Shown here piece after piece: positions 42,682 through 51,962 of a stretch of DNA of 64,000 nt (within the stretch, counting starts at the first letter, position 1; each line of letters starts with the position of its first letter). The translations under genes and the position numbers were made by a program. Source of the DNA: DAITBA01 sp036824005 (lineage in GTDB: Bacteria; Pseudomonadota; Gammaproteobacteria; Burkholderiales; Rhodocyclaceae); assembly GCA_036824005.1 (NCBI GenBank), contig DAITBA010000004.1, positions 124,001 through 188,000 of the forward strand, written 5' to 3'. Under the pieces are notes generated by a model that was given only the letters and a program-made list of their open reading frames with translations, ran no database searches and was not told the origin of the DNA.

Positions 42682-43695
42682 ATGGCCGGATGCCGCTTGC
42701 GCGCCTTTGCACTGTTTGCCGGCACGCTGCTGTGGCTGGTCGCCGCCTCCGCCTTCGCCCGGGCGCTGGAGATTCGCGCGGTCGCTCTAACCGTTGGCGA
42801 CCTGGACCGGGCGGTGTCTTTTTACGAGGGGGCACTCGGGTTTCGAAAAGTGGCGGAGCGGGTGATCGCGGATGCCGAGCACGACACCCTTACGGGCGTG
42901 TTCGGTACCCGAGTGCGCAGCGCGACGCTGCGACTCGGCGACGAGACTATCGAGCTGGAGCAGTTCCTCAGCCCCGCCGGGCAACCGCTGCCGCCGGACA
43001 GCCGCTCCAACGACCTTTGGTTCCAGCACTTCGCCATCGTCGTTGCCGACATGGACAAGGCGCACGCACACCTCAGCCGCACGCCCTTTCAGGCCATCTC
43101 CAGCGCGCCGCAGACAATTCCGGCGAGCAACGCTGCAGCGGCCGGTATCCGGGCCTTCAAGTTCCGCGACCCGGACGGGCACCCGCTGGAGCTGCTCTGG
43201 TTTCCCCCCGACAAGGGCCGCGCCAAGTGGCAGCGCCGTGATGGTCCGCTGTTTCTCGGCATCGACCACACGGCCATCACGGTGTCCGACACCGAGCGCA
43301 GCTTTACCTTCTATCGCGACCTGCTGGGGTTCGCGGTTGCAGGTGCGAGTCTGAATTCCGGTGCGACGCAGGAGCAGCTCGACAACGCCTTCGGCGCTGT
43401 CGTGCGCGTGACGGGACTACGGCCCGAGCGCGGCGAGGGGCCGGGGCTGGAGTTCCTCCACTACCTGACGCCAGGGGGGGGGCGTGCCCTTCCCCCGGAT
43501 GTGCGCCCCAGCGACGTTCTGCATGCCCGAACCGTGGTCGAGGTAGACGACCTGGAGCGGGTGACCGCGGAGCTTACAGGCAGGGGCGTGGGTTTCATCT
43601 CCCCACGGGTGGTGACCGCGCGCGGCACCGGTTACGGCAAGGCGCTCATGGTCAGGGATCCCGATGGCCATGCTGTACTGCTGGTGCAGCCTTGA
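42682..43695 (+). CDS. exported two-domain VOC (glyoxalase/bleomycin-resistance-like) protein
   Basis: The 337-aa protein has a signal peptide (FALFAGTLLWLVAASAFA) followed by two VOC modules. The first (about 30-160) includes VALTVGDLDRAVSFYEGAL, FQHFAIVVADMDKAHAHL and FRDPDGHPLELLWFP; the second (about 185-335) includes GIDHTAITVSDTERSFTFYRD and VRDPDGHAVLLVQP. His and Glu metal ligands are conserved. Export is unusual for VOC enzymes. A GMC oxidoreductase gene follows after 20 nt. Substrate unknown. Confidence 0.87.
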   Translation: MAGCRLRAFALFAGTLLWLVAASAFARALEIRAVALTVGDLDRAVSFYEGALGFRKVAERVIADAEHDTLTGVFGTRVRSATLRLGDETIELEQFLSPAGQPLPPDSRSNDLWFQHFAIVVADMDKAHAHLSRTPFQAISSAPQTIPASNAAAAGIRAFKFRDPDGHPLELLWFPPDKGRAKWQRRDGPLFLGIDHTAITVSDTERSFTFYRDLLGFAVAGASLNSGATQEQLDNAFGAVVRVTGLRPERGEGPGLEFLHYLTPGGGRALPPDVRPSDVLHARTVVEVDDLERVTAELTGRGVGFISPRVVTARGTGYGKALMVRDPDGHAVLLVQP

Positions 43696-43715
43696 GCGCG
43701 ATTGTGGAGCATTGC

Positions 43716-45191
43716 ATGAGCTACGACATCATCATCATCGGTTCCGGCGCCGGCGGCTCGGCGACCGCGTTTCATCTGACTCAGACCGGCAAGCGCGTTC
43801 TGCTGCTGGAGAAGGGCCAGGCGCTGCCCAAGGACGGCAGCACGCTCGATGTCGAAAAGGTGTTCGGGCGCAAACTGTTCGTGGACGATGCGCCGTGGCT
43901 GGACGCGGCCGGTCGGGTCATCGTGCCGCAGGAGCGCTCGAACCTGGGCGGCAAGACCAAGTGGTACGGGGCGGCGCTGCTGCGCTTCGCGCCCCACGAG
44001 TTCGACGCCGAGCCCGACCACCAGTGCCTGCCGTGGCCCTTCGGCTACGACGAGTTGGCACCCTTCTACGAGGAGGCAGAAAGGCTTTTTGGCGTGCGCC
44101 ATTTCGAGATCGAGCCCGATCTGCAGCAGATCGTCACCGGACTGCGCCGGCGCGACGGCGGCTGGCAGCGCCGGCCGCTGCCCATGGCGTTGGCGGGCGA
44201 CATACTTTCCTATCCGGAGGAGGCAAAGCACTTCGATGGATTCGCCAGCGTGCGCGGCCTCAAGGCCGACGGCGAGCGGCTCGTGGAGCGGGTGCTCGGA
44301 AAACCCAACCTTCAGGTGCTTACCGGCAAGAACGTCGCTGCCTTGCTGCCCTCCGCGCGCAATGCGCGTCGCGTCACCGGCGTGCAATGCGACGACGGCA
44401 CGCGCTACGATGCCGATGTCGTGGTGCTGTCCGGCGGCGCGCTGCACAGCCCGCGGCTATTGCAGGACTACTTCGAGCAGAACGGGTTAGCGGTACTGCC
44501 CGCCTATCGCGCCATCGGACGCAACTACAAGTTCCACCTGTTAACGGCGATGCTGGCGTTCTCGCCCCGGGCGAAGAGCGACGTCCTGCGCAAGACGACG
44601 CTGCTCCTGCACGATGAACTGCCCCACAGCAGCGTGCAGCCGCTCGGCTACACGGACGGCGAGTTGTTCGCCACCGAGGCACCGGGCTATTTCCCTGCCT
44701 GGCTGTCGGACTACGTCGGCAGCCGTGTCTACGGATTCTTCCTGCAGACCGAGGACGGATCGCATCCGGACAACCGCATCCTCGCGCGCGCCAACGGCAC
44801 CGGTCGGCCGCAGATCGACTACGACGCACGGCGCCTGCCGGCGGCGCTCGCCGAGCACCGGCGGTTGCGCAACACGCTGGCGCGCGGGTTGCTCAGTCTC
44901 GGCTACCTGCCCCTGATCAAATCGGTCCCGGTGGCCGGGACGGCGCATGCGTGCGGTACGCTGGTTGCCGGCAACGATCCGGACACCTCCGTGGTGGATG
45001 CCCGCGGGCGGGTGCATGGAATCGAAAACCTGTTCGTGGCCGACGGCAGCGTGCTGCCACGTTCCAGCCGAGCCAACCCCGCGCTGTCCATCTATGCCTG
45101 GGGCCTGCGACTGGCGAGCCACCTGGGCGGGCAGGGCGGCGCAGCGGGTGAACGGGCGCGCAACGCGACCATGACCACGCATCACGAGTGA
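43716..45191 (+). CDS. GMC-family FAD-dependent oxidoreductase
   Basis: The 491-aa protein has the N-terminal FAD-binding motif IIIIGSGAGGSATAFHL. The family segment NLGGKTKWYGAALLRF surrounds the flavin, and the C-terminal block is HACGTLVAGNDPDTSV with LFVADGSVLPRSSRANPALS. GMC enzymes oxidise alcohols or sugars. No signal peptide is seen. GGAG precedes ATG at 43716; a longer TTG start would overlap the VOC stop. It lies in the long unit downstream of promoter 6. Confidence 0.92.
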   Translation: MSYDIIIIGSGAGGSATAFHLTQTGKRVLLLEKGQALPKDGSTLDVEKVFGRKLFVDDAPWLDAAGRVIVPQERSNLGGKTKWYGAALLRFAPHEFDAEPDHQCLPWPFGYDELAPFYEEAERLFGVRHFEIEPDLQQIVTGLRRRDGGWQRRPLPMALAGDILSYPEEAKHFDGFASVRGLKADGERLVERVLGKPNLQVLTGKNVAALLPSARNARRVTGVQCDDGTRYDADVVVLSGGALHSPRLLQDYFEQNGLAVLPAYRAIGRNYKFHLLTAMLAFSPRAKSDVLRKTTLLLHDELPHSSVQPLGYTDGELFATEAPGYFPAWLSDYVGSRVYGFFLQTEDGSHPDNRILARANGTGRPQIDYDARRLPAALAEHRRLRNTLARGLLSLGYLPLIKSVPVAGTAHACGTLVAGNDPDTSVVDARGRVHGIENLFVADGSVLPRSSRANPALSIYAWGLRLASHLGGQGGAAGERARNATMTTHHE

Positions 45192-45250
45192 CGCCTGGCA
45201 GCCAGCGGCGTCGATTATCGAATGGCAGCGACTTCCGTGCTGAGGGAACG

Positions 45251-47311
45251 ATGACAACAGCAACCGGTATGCCACAGCTAGTCCGCTTCGGCCGCGACAT
45301 CTGCGGCGACCTGGCCCAGGCCGAACGCCGCGAGTGGTGGCTGGCGAACGGGCTCGGCGCATATGCCGCCGGCACCATCGCCGGGACGCTGACGCGGCGT
45401 TACCACGGACTGTTGATTGCGCCCGTCAACCCGCCGCTGGGCCGCTGTCTGGTGTTTGCCAAGGCGGATGCAACGCTGATCGACGGCGAGCGGGAGTACC
45501 CGCTATTTGCCAACCGCTGGCGCGATGGCGCCGTGTCGCCGGAGGGATATGTACACATCGAGTCGTTCCGGCTCGAAGGGCGCATGCCGGTGTGGCGCTT
45601 CGCCATCGGCGATGTCACCATCGAGCAGCGCATCTGGATGGAACACGGCGCCAACACTACCTACGTCGCCTTTCGCGTGCTCCGCGGGGCGGACGACCCG
45701 CAGCGGCCCCTGCAGCTTCGCATCAATCTGCTGATCAATGCCCGCGATCACCATGTCAGCGCCCGTCCCTGGGACTTCAACCCGGTCATCGAGGGCGATG
45801 ACACCGAACTGCGCGTGCGTCATGCCAACTGGTTCACGCTCTACCTGAAGTCCCGCGGCGGTGTGATGCAAGCGCGTCACGACTGGTTCGAGAACTTCGA
45901 TCTTCCCGTCGAACGCGGCCGCGGGCTGCCCGACTGGGACAACCACCTGTGCGTCGGCGAGGCGCTCCTCGATCTCGATGACGGCGAGTGGGTAGGTCTG
46001 GTGGCGAGTCTCGATCCGTCGGCCTCGATCTATCTCCACGAAGCCCTGCGGCGTTTCGTCGCCCGCGACACGGGCCAGCTCAAGCGGGTGAAAGTGCAAC
46101 TGCCGGAAATGTTCTCGGCGCCGGATTGGGTCGACCAACTGGTGCTGGCGGCCGACAGCTTCGTCTTTGCCCGGCCGCTGGACACCGTGCCCGACGGCGA
46201 GTCGGTAATCGCCGGCTACCCGTGGTTCGGCGATTGGGGGCGCGACACCATGATCGCCCTGCCGGGACTGGCGCTGGCCACCGGCCGCTTCGACACCGCG
46301 GCGCGCATCCTGCGTACCTTCGCCCGCTTCGTGGACCGGGGCATGCTGCCCAATGTCTTTCCCGGCAGCGGCGAGACGCCAGAGTACAACACGGTCGATG
46401 CGGCACTGTGGTACATCGAGGCCTGGCGCGCCTACTTCGACACCACCGGCGATCGCAGCGCCCTTGCAGAGGTATTCCCGGTGCTCGCCGACATCATCGA
46501 TTGGCATGTCCGGGGCACGCGTTATGGCATTCGCGTCGATGAGGCGGACGGTCTGCTGACCGCTGGCGAGCCGGGGGTGCAAATCACATGGATGGACGCC
46601 AAGGTCGGCGATTGGGTGGTGACGCCGCGCATTGGCAAGCCGGTGGAGATCAACGCGCTGTGGTTCAACGCCCTGTCGGTGATGGCTGGATTCGCCGACG
46701 TTCTGAAGCAGCCTTCCGACCAATACCGCGCGCTGGCGGCGCGCGCGCGCGAAGGATTTCAGCGCTTCGTCAATCCCGCCAACGGCGGGCTGCTCGATGT
46801 GCTGGACGGTCCCAATGGCGCCGATGCGACCCTGCGGCCGAACCAGCTCTTCGCCATCAGTCTGCCCCACTCGCCTCTGGCTGCGGAGGATCAGGTCGCC
46901 GTGCTGCGGCTCGTCGGCCGCGAGTTGCTGACGTCCTACGGCCTGCGCTCGCTGGGCACCGGGCATGCCGAATTCCGTCCGCACTATGCCGGCGGCGTAT
47001 GGGAGCGCGACGGCGGCTATCACCAGGGCCCTGTCTGGGCATGGTTGCTCGGCCACTTTGCCCTCGCTGAACAGCGCGTGTGGGGCGATGCGGCGGCTGC
47101 CCAGGCACGATTGGAACCCTTGCGTGATCACCTGCTCGACGCCGGGCTCGGCACCGTCAGCGAGATCTTCGACGGCGCGCCGCCCCACACGCCTCGCGGT
47201 GCCCCGAGCCAGGCATGGTCCGTCGCGTGCACGCTCGAAGCGTGGTGGCGGCTGGAACGGGCAAAGCGGCAGGCGCAGGGCGAACTCGATCGCAGACGAG
47301 CAGTTTCGTAG
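45251..47311 (+). CDS. amylo-alpha-1,6-glucosidase / glycogen-debranching-type enzyme
   Basis: The 686-aa protein has the bacterial/archaeal debranching-enzyme layout. An N-terminal domain (REWWLANGLGAYAAGTIAGTLTRRYHGLL) is followed by a C-terminal (alpha/alpha)6 barrel (GYPWFGDWGRDTMIALPGLALATGRF, MLPNVFPGSGETPEYNTVDA, DAKVGDWVVTPRIGKPVEIN). Catalytic acids are expected in the WGRD and WMD segments. It hydrolyses alpha-1,6 branches of glycogen or related glucans. ATG at 45251 follows GAGGGAACG. No other glycogen genes are adjacent; glgC is 44 kb away. Confidence 0.92.
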   Translation: MTTATGMPQLVRFGRDICGDLAQAERREWWLANGLGAYAAGTIAGTLTRRYHGLLIAPVNPPLGRCLVFAKADATLIDGEREYPLFANRWRDGAVSPEGYVHIESFRLEGRMPVWRFAIGDVTIEQRIWMEHGANTTYVAFRVLRGADDPQRPLQLRINLLINARDHHVSARPWDFNPVIEGDDTELRVRHANWFTLYLKSRGGVMQARHDWFENFDLPVERGRGLPDWDNHLCVGEALLDLDDGEWVGLVASLDPSASIYLHEALRRFVARDTGQLKRVKVQLPEMFSAPDWVDQLVLAADSFVFARPLDTVPDGESVIAGYPWFGDWGRDTMIALPGLALATGRFDTAARILRTFARFVDRGMLPNVFPGSGETPEYNTVDAALWYIEAWRAYFDTTGDRSALAEVFPVLADIIDWHVRGTRYGIRVDEADGLLTAGEPGVQITWMDAKVGDWVVTPRIGKPVEINALWFNALSVMAGFADVLKQPSDQYRALAARAREGFQRFVNPANGGLLDVLDGPNGADATLRPNQLFAISLPHSPLAAEDQVAVLRLVGRELLTSYGLRSLGTGHAEFRPHYAGGVWERDGGYHQGPVWAWLLGHFALAEQRVWGDAAAAQARLEPLRDHLLDAGLGTVSEIFDGAPPHTPRGAPSQAWSVACTLEAWWRLERAKRQAQGELDRRRAVS

Positions 47312-47440
47312 GGTGCGCATGCGCATCAGGGCGGCGCGCCGTGTGTCGTCATTTGAATGGTGCGCAAACGCACCCTGCCCCCACTACCGCCACTTAGCAC
47401 GTTGCATCTGTTTATTGAATGGTGCGCATGCGCACCCTAC
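47309..47440. repeat. 132-bp MITE-like element with 18-bp terminal inverted repeats
   Basis: GTAGGGTGCGCATGCGCA (47309-47326) and its exact reverse complement (47423-47440) bound a 132-bp segment. An internal imperfect copy ATTTGAATGGTGCGCA with CGCACCC lies at 47351-47376, and the right end repeats TTGAATGGTGCGCA. Each unit can itself form a hairpin. The element fills the 149-bp gap between two glycosidase genes and carries no frame. Confidence 0.7.
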
Positions 47441-47460
47441 AACCACCTTTGGAGCAAGCG

Positions 47461-50172
47461 ATGAAACAAACATTGAATGCCGAACGCCAGCGCCTCGAAG
47501 CCCAACGCCAGGGCAAGGAGAACTGGCGCCTTTGGGGACCGTATCTCGCGGAGCGTGCCTGGGGCACCGTGCGCGAGGATTACAGCGGCGGCGGCACGGC
47601 CTGGGAGTACTTCGACCACGACCAAGCGCGCAGCCGGGCCTACCGCTGGAATGAAGATGGCATGGGCGGCATCTGCGACGAACAACAGCGCCTGTGCTTC
47701 GCCCTTGCCTTGTGGAACGGGCGCGACCCAATCCTCAAGGAACGCGCCTTCGGACTCACCGGCAATCAGGGCAATCACGGTGAGGACGTCAAGGAATACT
47801 ACTTCTATCTCGACGCCACGCCCTCCCACGCCTGGATGCGGTACCTGTACAAATACCCCCAGGCTGAGTATCCCTACGCCCGCCTGGTGCACGAGAATGC
47901 GCGCCGGTCGCGCCAGGAGCCGCCTTTTTCCCTGCTCGATACGGGCGTCTTGAACGACGGCCGCTACTGGGACGTGGAAGTGCGCTATGCGAAGGCAAGC
48001 GCAGAGGAAATCCACATCCGAATCATCGTCACCAACCGCGGCCCGGAGCCGGCGACGCTGCACGTGTTGCCGACGCTGTGGTTCCGAAATACCTGGTCGT
48101 GGGGCGAGGCGGGCAGAAAACCCGAACTGCATGAGATCGACGCGCCCAAGGGCGCCATGTGGGCGGTGCGCGCGCGCCACGACGCGCTCGGCGACTACTT
48201 CCTCTATGGCAGGCACAAGGCCGAGCCTCTGTACACGGAGAACGAGAGCAATGCCCGGCGCCTGTGGGGTGGGCCCAATCCGAGCCCTTATGTGAAGGAC
48301 GCGTTCCACCGCTATGTCATCCATGGCGAGAAGGAGGCGGTCAATCCCGCCAGGATTGGCACCAAGTTCGCCGCCTGCCACGTGCTCACCGTCGACCCGG
48401 GCCAGAGCGCCACGATCGGCCTGACACTTGCCGCCCAGGCGCTGGAGGCGCCCTTCGACCGGCGCGAAACCATTTTCTCCCGGCGTGAATCGGAGGCCAC
48501 TGTTTTCTATGACGAATTGATTCCAGAGGCAAGCGCCCAGGACCATAACATCCTGCGCCAGTCGCTGTCGGGAATGATCTGGTCGAAGCAGTTCTTCCAC
48601 TACGATGTGGCGCGCTGGCTCGACGGCGACGTCTTGCCGCCGCCCGATTCGCGCAAGTGGGGGCGTAACCGCACTTGGCGCCACATGAAGGCGGCCCATG
48701 TCATTTCCATGCCCGACAAGTGGGAGTACCCCTGGTTTGCTGCCTGGGATCTGGCCTTCCATTGCGCCGCTCTGGCCGTGGTGGACGTGGATTTCGCCAA
48801 GGACCAGATCGAGCTATTGCTCAAGGAAAACTATCTGCATCCCAACGGCCAGATACCTGCCTACGAATGGGCCTTCGGCGACGTCAACCCGCCGGTGCTG
48901 GCCATGGCGGCGTTGAAAGCCTTTCGCGCCGAGCGGGTGCAGCGCGGCGAACCGGACCTCAACTTCCTTGCGCGCGTCACCCACAAGATGCTGATGAACT
49001 ACACGTGGTGGCTGAACCGCAAGGATGCAGATGGCAACAACGTGTTCGAAGGGGGCTTCCTCGGCCTCGACAACATCTCGGTGTACGACCGGTCCCATCC
49101 GCTGCCGCCCGGCTATTCGCTCAAGCAAGCCGACTCTACCGGATGGATGGCCATGTTCGCCCTCAACATGACGGTGATGGCTCTCGAGCTCGCGGCCGAG
49201 ATGCAGGACTACGAAGACGTGGCGATCCAGTGCTACGAGCAGTTCATGGCCATTGCCAACTCCATCGCCGGCCACAGCCATCACGGACTGTCCCTGTGGG
49301 ACGAGAAGGACCAGTTCTTCAAGGACCTCGTCGTCACGCCGGACGGCCAAACGCACTACATCGACGTCTTTTCGTGGGTCGGGCTGATTCCTCTGTTTGC
49401 CGCCGAGGTGATCGACGAGCGTCTGTTGAGCAGCGTGCCGCGTTTTCGAGCCGTGCTCCTGCGTCACTATCAAGGCAACTTCGACGGCCACAAGGTGACC
49501 CATTGCCCGATCCAGACCAACGAGCGGGGCGAGCATCTGCTCTCGTTGCTGGGGCCCAGTCGCCTCAAGGCGGTGCTGCAGCGCGTGCTCGACGAGCGCC
49601 AGTTTCTCTCGCCCTATGGCGTGCGTAGTGTCTCGCGCGTCCACGCCGAGCGGCGCGACCTGGGCACGCTGCCGGGCATCGGTCAGGCAGTGATCGAGTA
49701 CGTGCCTGGCGAGTCGAACTCGGGTCTGTTTGGCGGCAACTCCAATTGGCGCGGACCGATCTGGATGCCCACGAATTACACGTTGATCCAGGCGATCGAG
49801 AAGTTCCACCGCTACTACGGCGAGCACTTCACGATTCCCGTGCCCTGCCGCGAAGGCGAGCGGATGACGCTCGAGCAAGTTGCCAAACTCATCTCCGAGC
49901 GGCTGGTAGACATGTTCCGCCGCGATGCCAGCGGGCGTGTACCGGCGCTGCCAGAGGGGAGCCCCTTCCAGCACGACCCAGCGTGGCGCGATTTGCTTCT
50001 GTTCAACGAGTACTTCCACGGCGAGACCGGGTTGGGTCTCGGCGCGATGCACCAGACCGGCTGGACGGGCTTGGTGGCGAACCTTGTGGAGCGCAAGTAT
50101 CGCAGCGACATTCCCCGGTACTGGAAAGAGCAGCAGCCTGCCGCCCAGACCGCGACAACGCTGGCGGCGTGA
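47461..50172 (+). CDS. large glycoside hydrolase, GH63/MGH1-like
   Basis: The 903-aa protein matches MGH1-type glucosidases with a GH63-like C-terminal (alpha/alpha)6 barrel. It shows ERAWGTVREDYSGGGTAWEY near the N-terminus, KWEYPWFAAWDLAFHCAAL, GQIPAYEWAFGDVNPPV, GGFLGLDNISVYDRS, and SNWRGPIWMPTNYTLIQAIE near the C-terminus. Family members act on alpha-glucosides; the exact substrate is not clear. TGGAG precedes ATG at 47461. With the debranching enzyme it suggests mobilisation of glucans or compatible glucosides under the regulon. Confidence 0.88.
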   Translation: MKQTLNAERQRLEAQRQGKENWRLWGPYLAERAWGTVREDYSGGGTAWEYFDHDQARSRAYRWNEDGMGGICDEQQRLCFALALWNGRDPILKERAFGLTGNQGNHGEDVKEYYFYLDATPSHAWMRYLYKYPQAEYPYARLVHENARRSRQEPPFSLLDTGVLNDGRYWDVEVRYAKASAEEIHIRIIVTNRGPEPATLHVLPTLWFRNTWSWGEAGRKPELHEIDAPKGAMWAVRARHDALGDYFLYGRHKAEPLYTENESNARRLWGGPNPSPYVKDAFHRYVIHGEKEAVNPARIGTKFAACHVLTVDPGQSATIGLTLAAQALEAPFDRRETIFSRRESEATVFYDELIPEASAQDHNILRQSLSGMIWSKQFFHYDVARWLDGDVLPPPDSRKWGRNRTWRHMKAAHVISMPDKWEYPWFAAWDLAFHCAALAVVDVDFAKDQIELLLKENYLHPNGQIPAYEWAFGDVNPPVLAMAALKAFRAERVQRGEPDLNFLARVTHKMLMNYTWWLNRKDADGNNVFEGGFLGLDNISVYDRSHPLPPGYSLKQADSTGWMAMFALNMTVMALELAAEMQDYEDVAIQCYEQFMAIANSIAGHSHHGLSLWDEKDQFFKDLVVTPDGQTHYIDVFSWVGLIPLFAAEVIDERLLSSVPRFRAVLLRHYQGNFDGHKVTHCPIQTNERGEHLLSLLGPSRLKAVLQRVLDERQFLSPYGVRSVSRVHAERRDLGTLPGIGQAVIEYVPGESNSGLFGGNSNWRGPIWMPTNYTLIQAIEKFHRYYGEHFTIPVPCREGERMTLEQVAKLISERLVDMFRRDASGRVPALPEGSPFQHDPAWRDLLLFNEYFHGETGLGLGAMHQTGWTGLVANLVERKYRSDIPRYWKEQQPAAQTATTLAA

Positions 50173-50374
50173 CGCAGGTGCGTACGGTGGCAGAGGGAGG
50201 AATCACGCGGCTTGTCCGGCTTCTCGCCGACATGTCCTGCAACGTCGTCGCCTGGTGCCTGAGCGGAACCGGCGGGTTCGGAGTGAGCGACATGCTGCTG
50301 GGCATCCGGTTGATGGCGGCGCGGCGGACGCAGGACGCGCCGCGCCACGGGGACACGAAGCAGGGGAGATAGAA

Positions 50375-51046
50375 GTGAACCGAACCGATCATGATGAGGC
50401 TGTCGCCCAGTACCGCGCGTGTGCCGCCAGCTATGACAAAGTCACGCGCTACATGGAGTCGGTGCGCTGCCAGGCCATCGACATGCTCGCGCTGCGGCCG
50501 GGCGACACGGTGCTCGATGTGGCCTGCGGCACTGGCAAGAGCTTCGCGCTGCTTCAGGAGAGAGTGGGCCCGCGCGGCCGCATTATCGGCATCGACATCA
50601 GCCCGGACATGCTGGCGCTGGCCCGCCAGCGGGTGCAGCGCGCAGGTTGGGACAATGTCACCCTGATCCAGTCGAGCATGGAGCAGGCGCGCATTGCGGC
50701 CGAGGTGGACGCGTTGCTGTTCAGCTACACGCACGACGTGCTCCGCTCACGCGCGGCGCTCGACAATATTTTCCGCTACGCCAAACCGCACGCGCACGTG
50801 GCCGCGGCAGGCATGAAGCATTTCCCGTGGTGGCTGGCACCGCTCAATGTGCTGGTGTGGTTCAAGGCGCGCGGCTTTACCACGACGCGCGAGGGATTCG
50901 CCCGGCCCTGGAGCGTGCTCGCCGAATACGTGGATGAGATCGCGGTCGAGCCCATGTACGGCGGCATTGCGTACGTCGCGTCCGCCGTGCATCGCGCCGC
51001 GCTGCGCCATGCGGTGGCCCTGGCGCCCATCGACGCGTCCATCTGA
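50375..51046 (+). CDS. class I SAM-dependent methyltransferase
   Basis: The 223-aa protein begins at GTG 50375 after GGGGAG. It shows the Rossmann motif I VLDVACGTGKSFALL, motif post-I IIGIDISPDMLALARQR and a UbiE-like general layout. Its substrate is unknown; quinone-like or small-molecule acceptors are possible. The 202-bp gap before it (50173-50374) holds no convincing gene. The aquaporin-like gene follows after 10 nt. Confidence 0.87.
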   Translation: MNRTDHDEAVAQYRACAASYDKVTRYMESVRCQAIDMLALRPGDTVLDVACGTGKSFALLQERVGPRGRIIGIDISPDMLALARQRVQRAGWDNVTLIQSSMEQARIAAEVDALLFSYTHDVLRSRAALDNIFRYAKPHAHVAAAGMKHFPWWLAPLNVLVWFKARGFTTTREGFARPWSVLAEYVDEIAVEPMYGGIAYVASAVHRAALRHAVALAPIDASI

Positions 51047-51056
51047 GTACGCCACC

Positions 51057-51902
51057 ATGGCCGGGTACGCCCAGGGACAGAACGTCGCACGGTTCGCCAG
51101 CCTGCTCGGCACGTTGCGCGCGCACTGGCCGGAGTACCTGATGGAAGCCTGGGGCCTGGGCATCTTCATGGTATCGGCGGGCGTTTTCGCCACCTTGCTC
51201 GAGTACCCCGGCTCGCCAGTGCATGCGCTCCTGCCCGACGCCGACCTGCGGCGGGCGCTGATTGGCATTGCCATGGGGCTGACGGCGGTGGGCATCATCT
51301 ACTCGCCCTGGGGGCAGCAGTCGGGAGCGCATCTCAATCCGGCCGTGACGCTTACGTTCCTGCGACTCGGCAAGGTGGCGGCGATCGATGCCATGTTCTA
51401 TATCGTCGCCCAGTTCGCGGGCGGTACGCTGGGAGTGCTGGCGGTGCGCTTTGTGCTCGGAGACGCGTTCGCCGCGCCGCCAGTGAACTGGGTCTCAACC
51501 CTGCCGGGCGAGGGCGGTGCAGGCGTGGCGTTCGTGGCCGAATTCCTCATTTCGCTCGGCCTGATGCTGGTCGTGCTGACCGTGTCCAACCATGAGCGCC
51601 TGACGCGCTTCACCGGCGTGTTCGCCGGCGTGCTCGTGGCGCTCTATATCACCTTCGAAGCGCCGCTGTCCGGCATGAGCATGAACCCGGCACGCAGCTT
51701 CGCCTCCGCTGCGCCGGGCGGAATCTGGGAGCATTTGTGGATCTACTTTTCGGCGCCTGTGCTGGGCATGCTTGCTGCGTCGTCGGCATACGTCGCCCTT
51801 TGCTCCCGGGCCGCGGTGCATTGCGCCAAGCTCGACCACCCGCCGCAGCGGCGTTGTATCCATTGCGGCTACGAGCCGCATCGCGCGGCGACCGAGTTGT
51901 AG
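51057..51902 (+). CDS. MIP/aquaporin-family channel
   Basis: The 281-aa protein has six predicted membrane helices with both half-helix motifs: HLNPAVTLTF near residue 93 and SMNPARSFASAAP near 205. A longer than usual C-terminal tail carries Cys residues (HCAKLD...RRCIHCGYEP) that could bind metal or sense redox state. Water, glycerol, or small uncharged oxidants are possible permeants; the sequence does not decide. It lies in the collinear run downstream of promoter 6. Confidence 0.9.
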   Translation: MAGYAQGQNVARFASLLGTLRAHWPEYLMEAWGLGIFMVSAGVFATLLEYPGSPVHALLPDADLRRALIGIAMGLTAVGIIYSPWGQQSGAHLNPAVTLTFLRLGKVAAIDAMFYIVAQFAGGTLGVLAVRFVLGDAFAAPPVNWVSTLPGEGGAGVAFVAEFLISLGLMLVVLTVSNHERLTRFTGVFAGVLVALYITFEAPLSGMSMNPARSFASAAPGGIWEHLWIYFSAPVLGMLAASSAYVALCSRAAVHCAKLDHPPQRRCIHCGYEPHRAATEL

Positions 51903-51962
51903 CTCGACCGTCGTTGGCGCCCGCGCGGTGCGACGAAATACTCATCAGGGAAGGGCAGCACC

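Noticed and set aside
50169..50372. 67-codon frame overlapping the stop of the GH63-like gene
   Set aside because: It has no good ribosome site, no recognisable motif, and codon use consistent with chance; the gap is left as non-coding.
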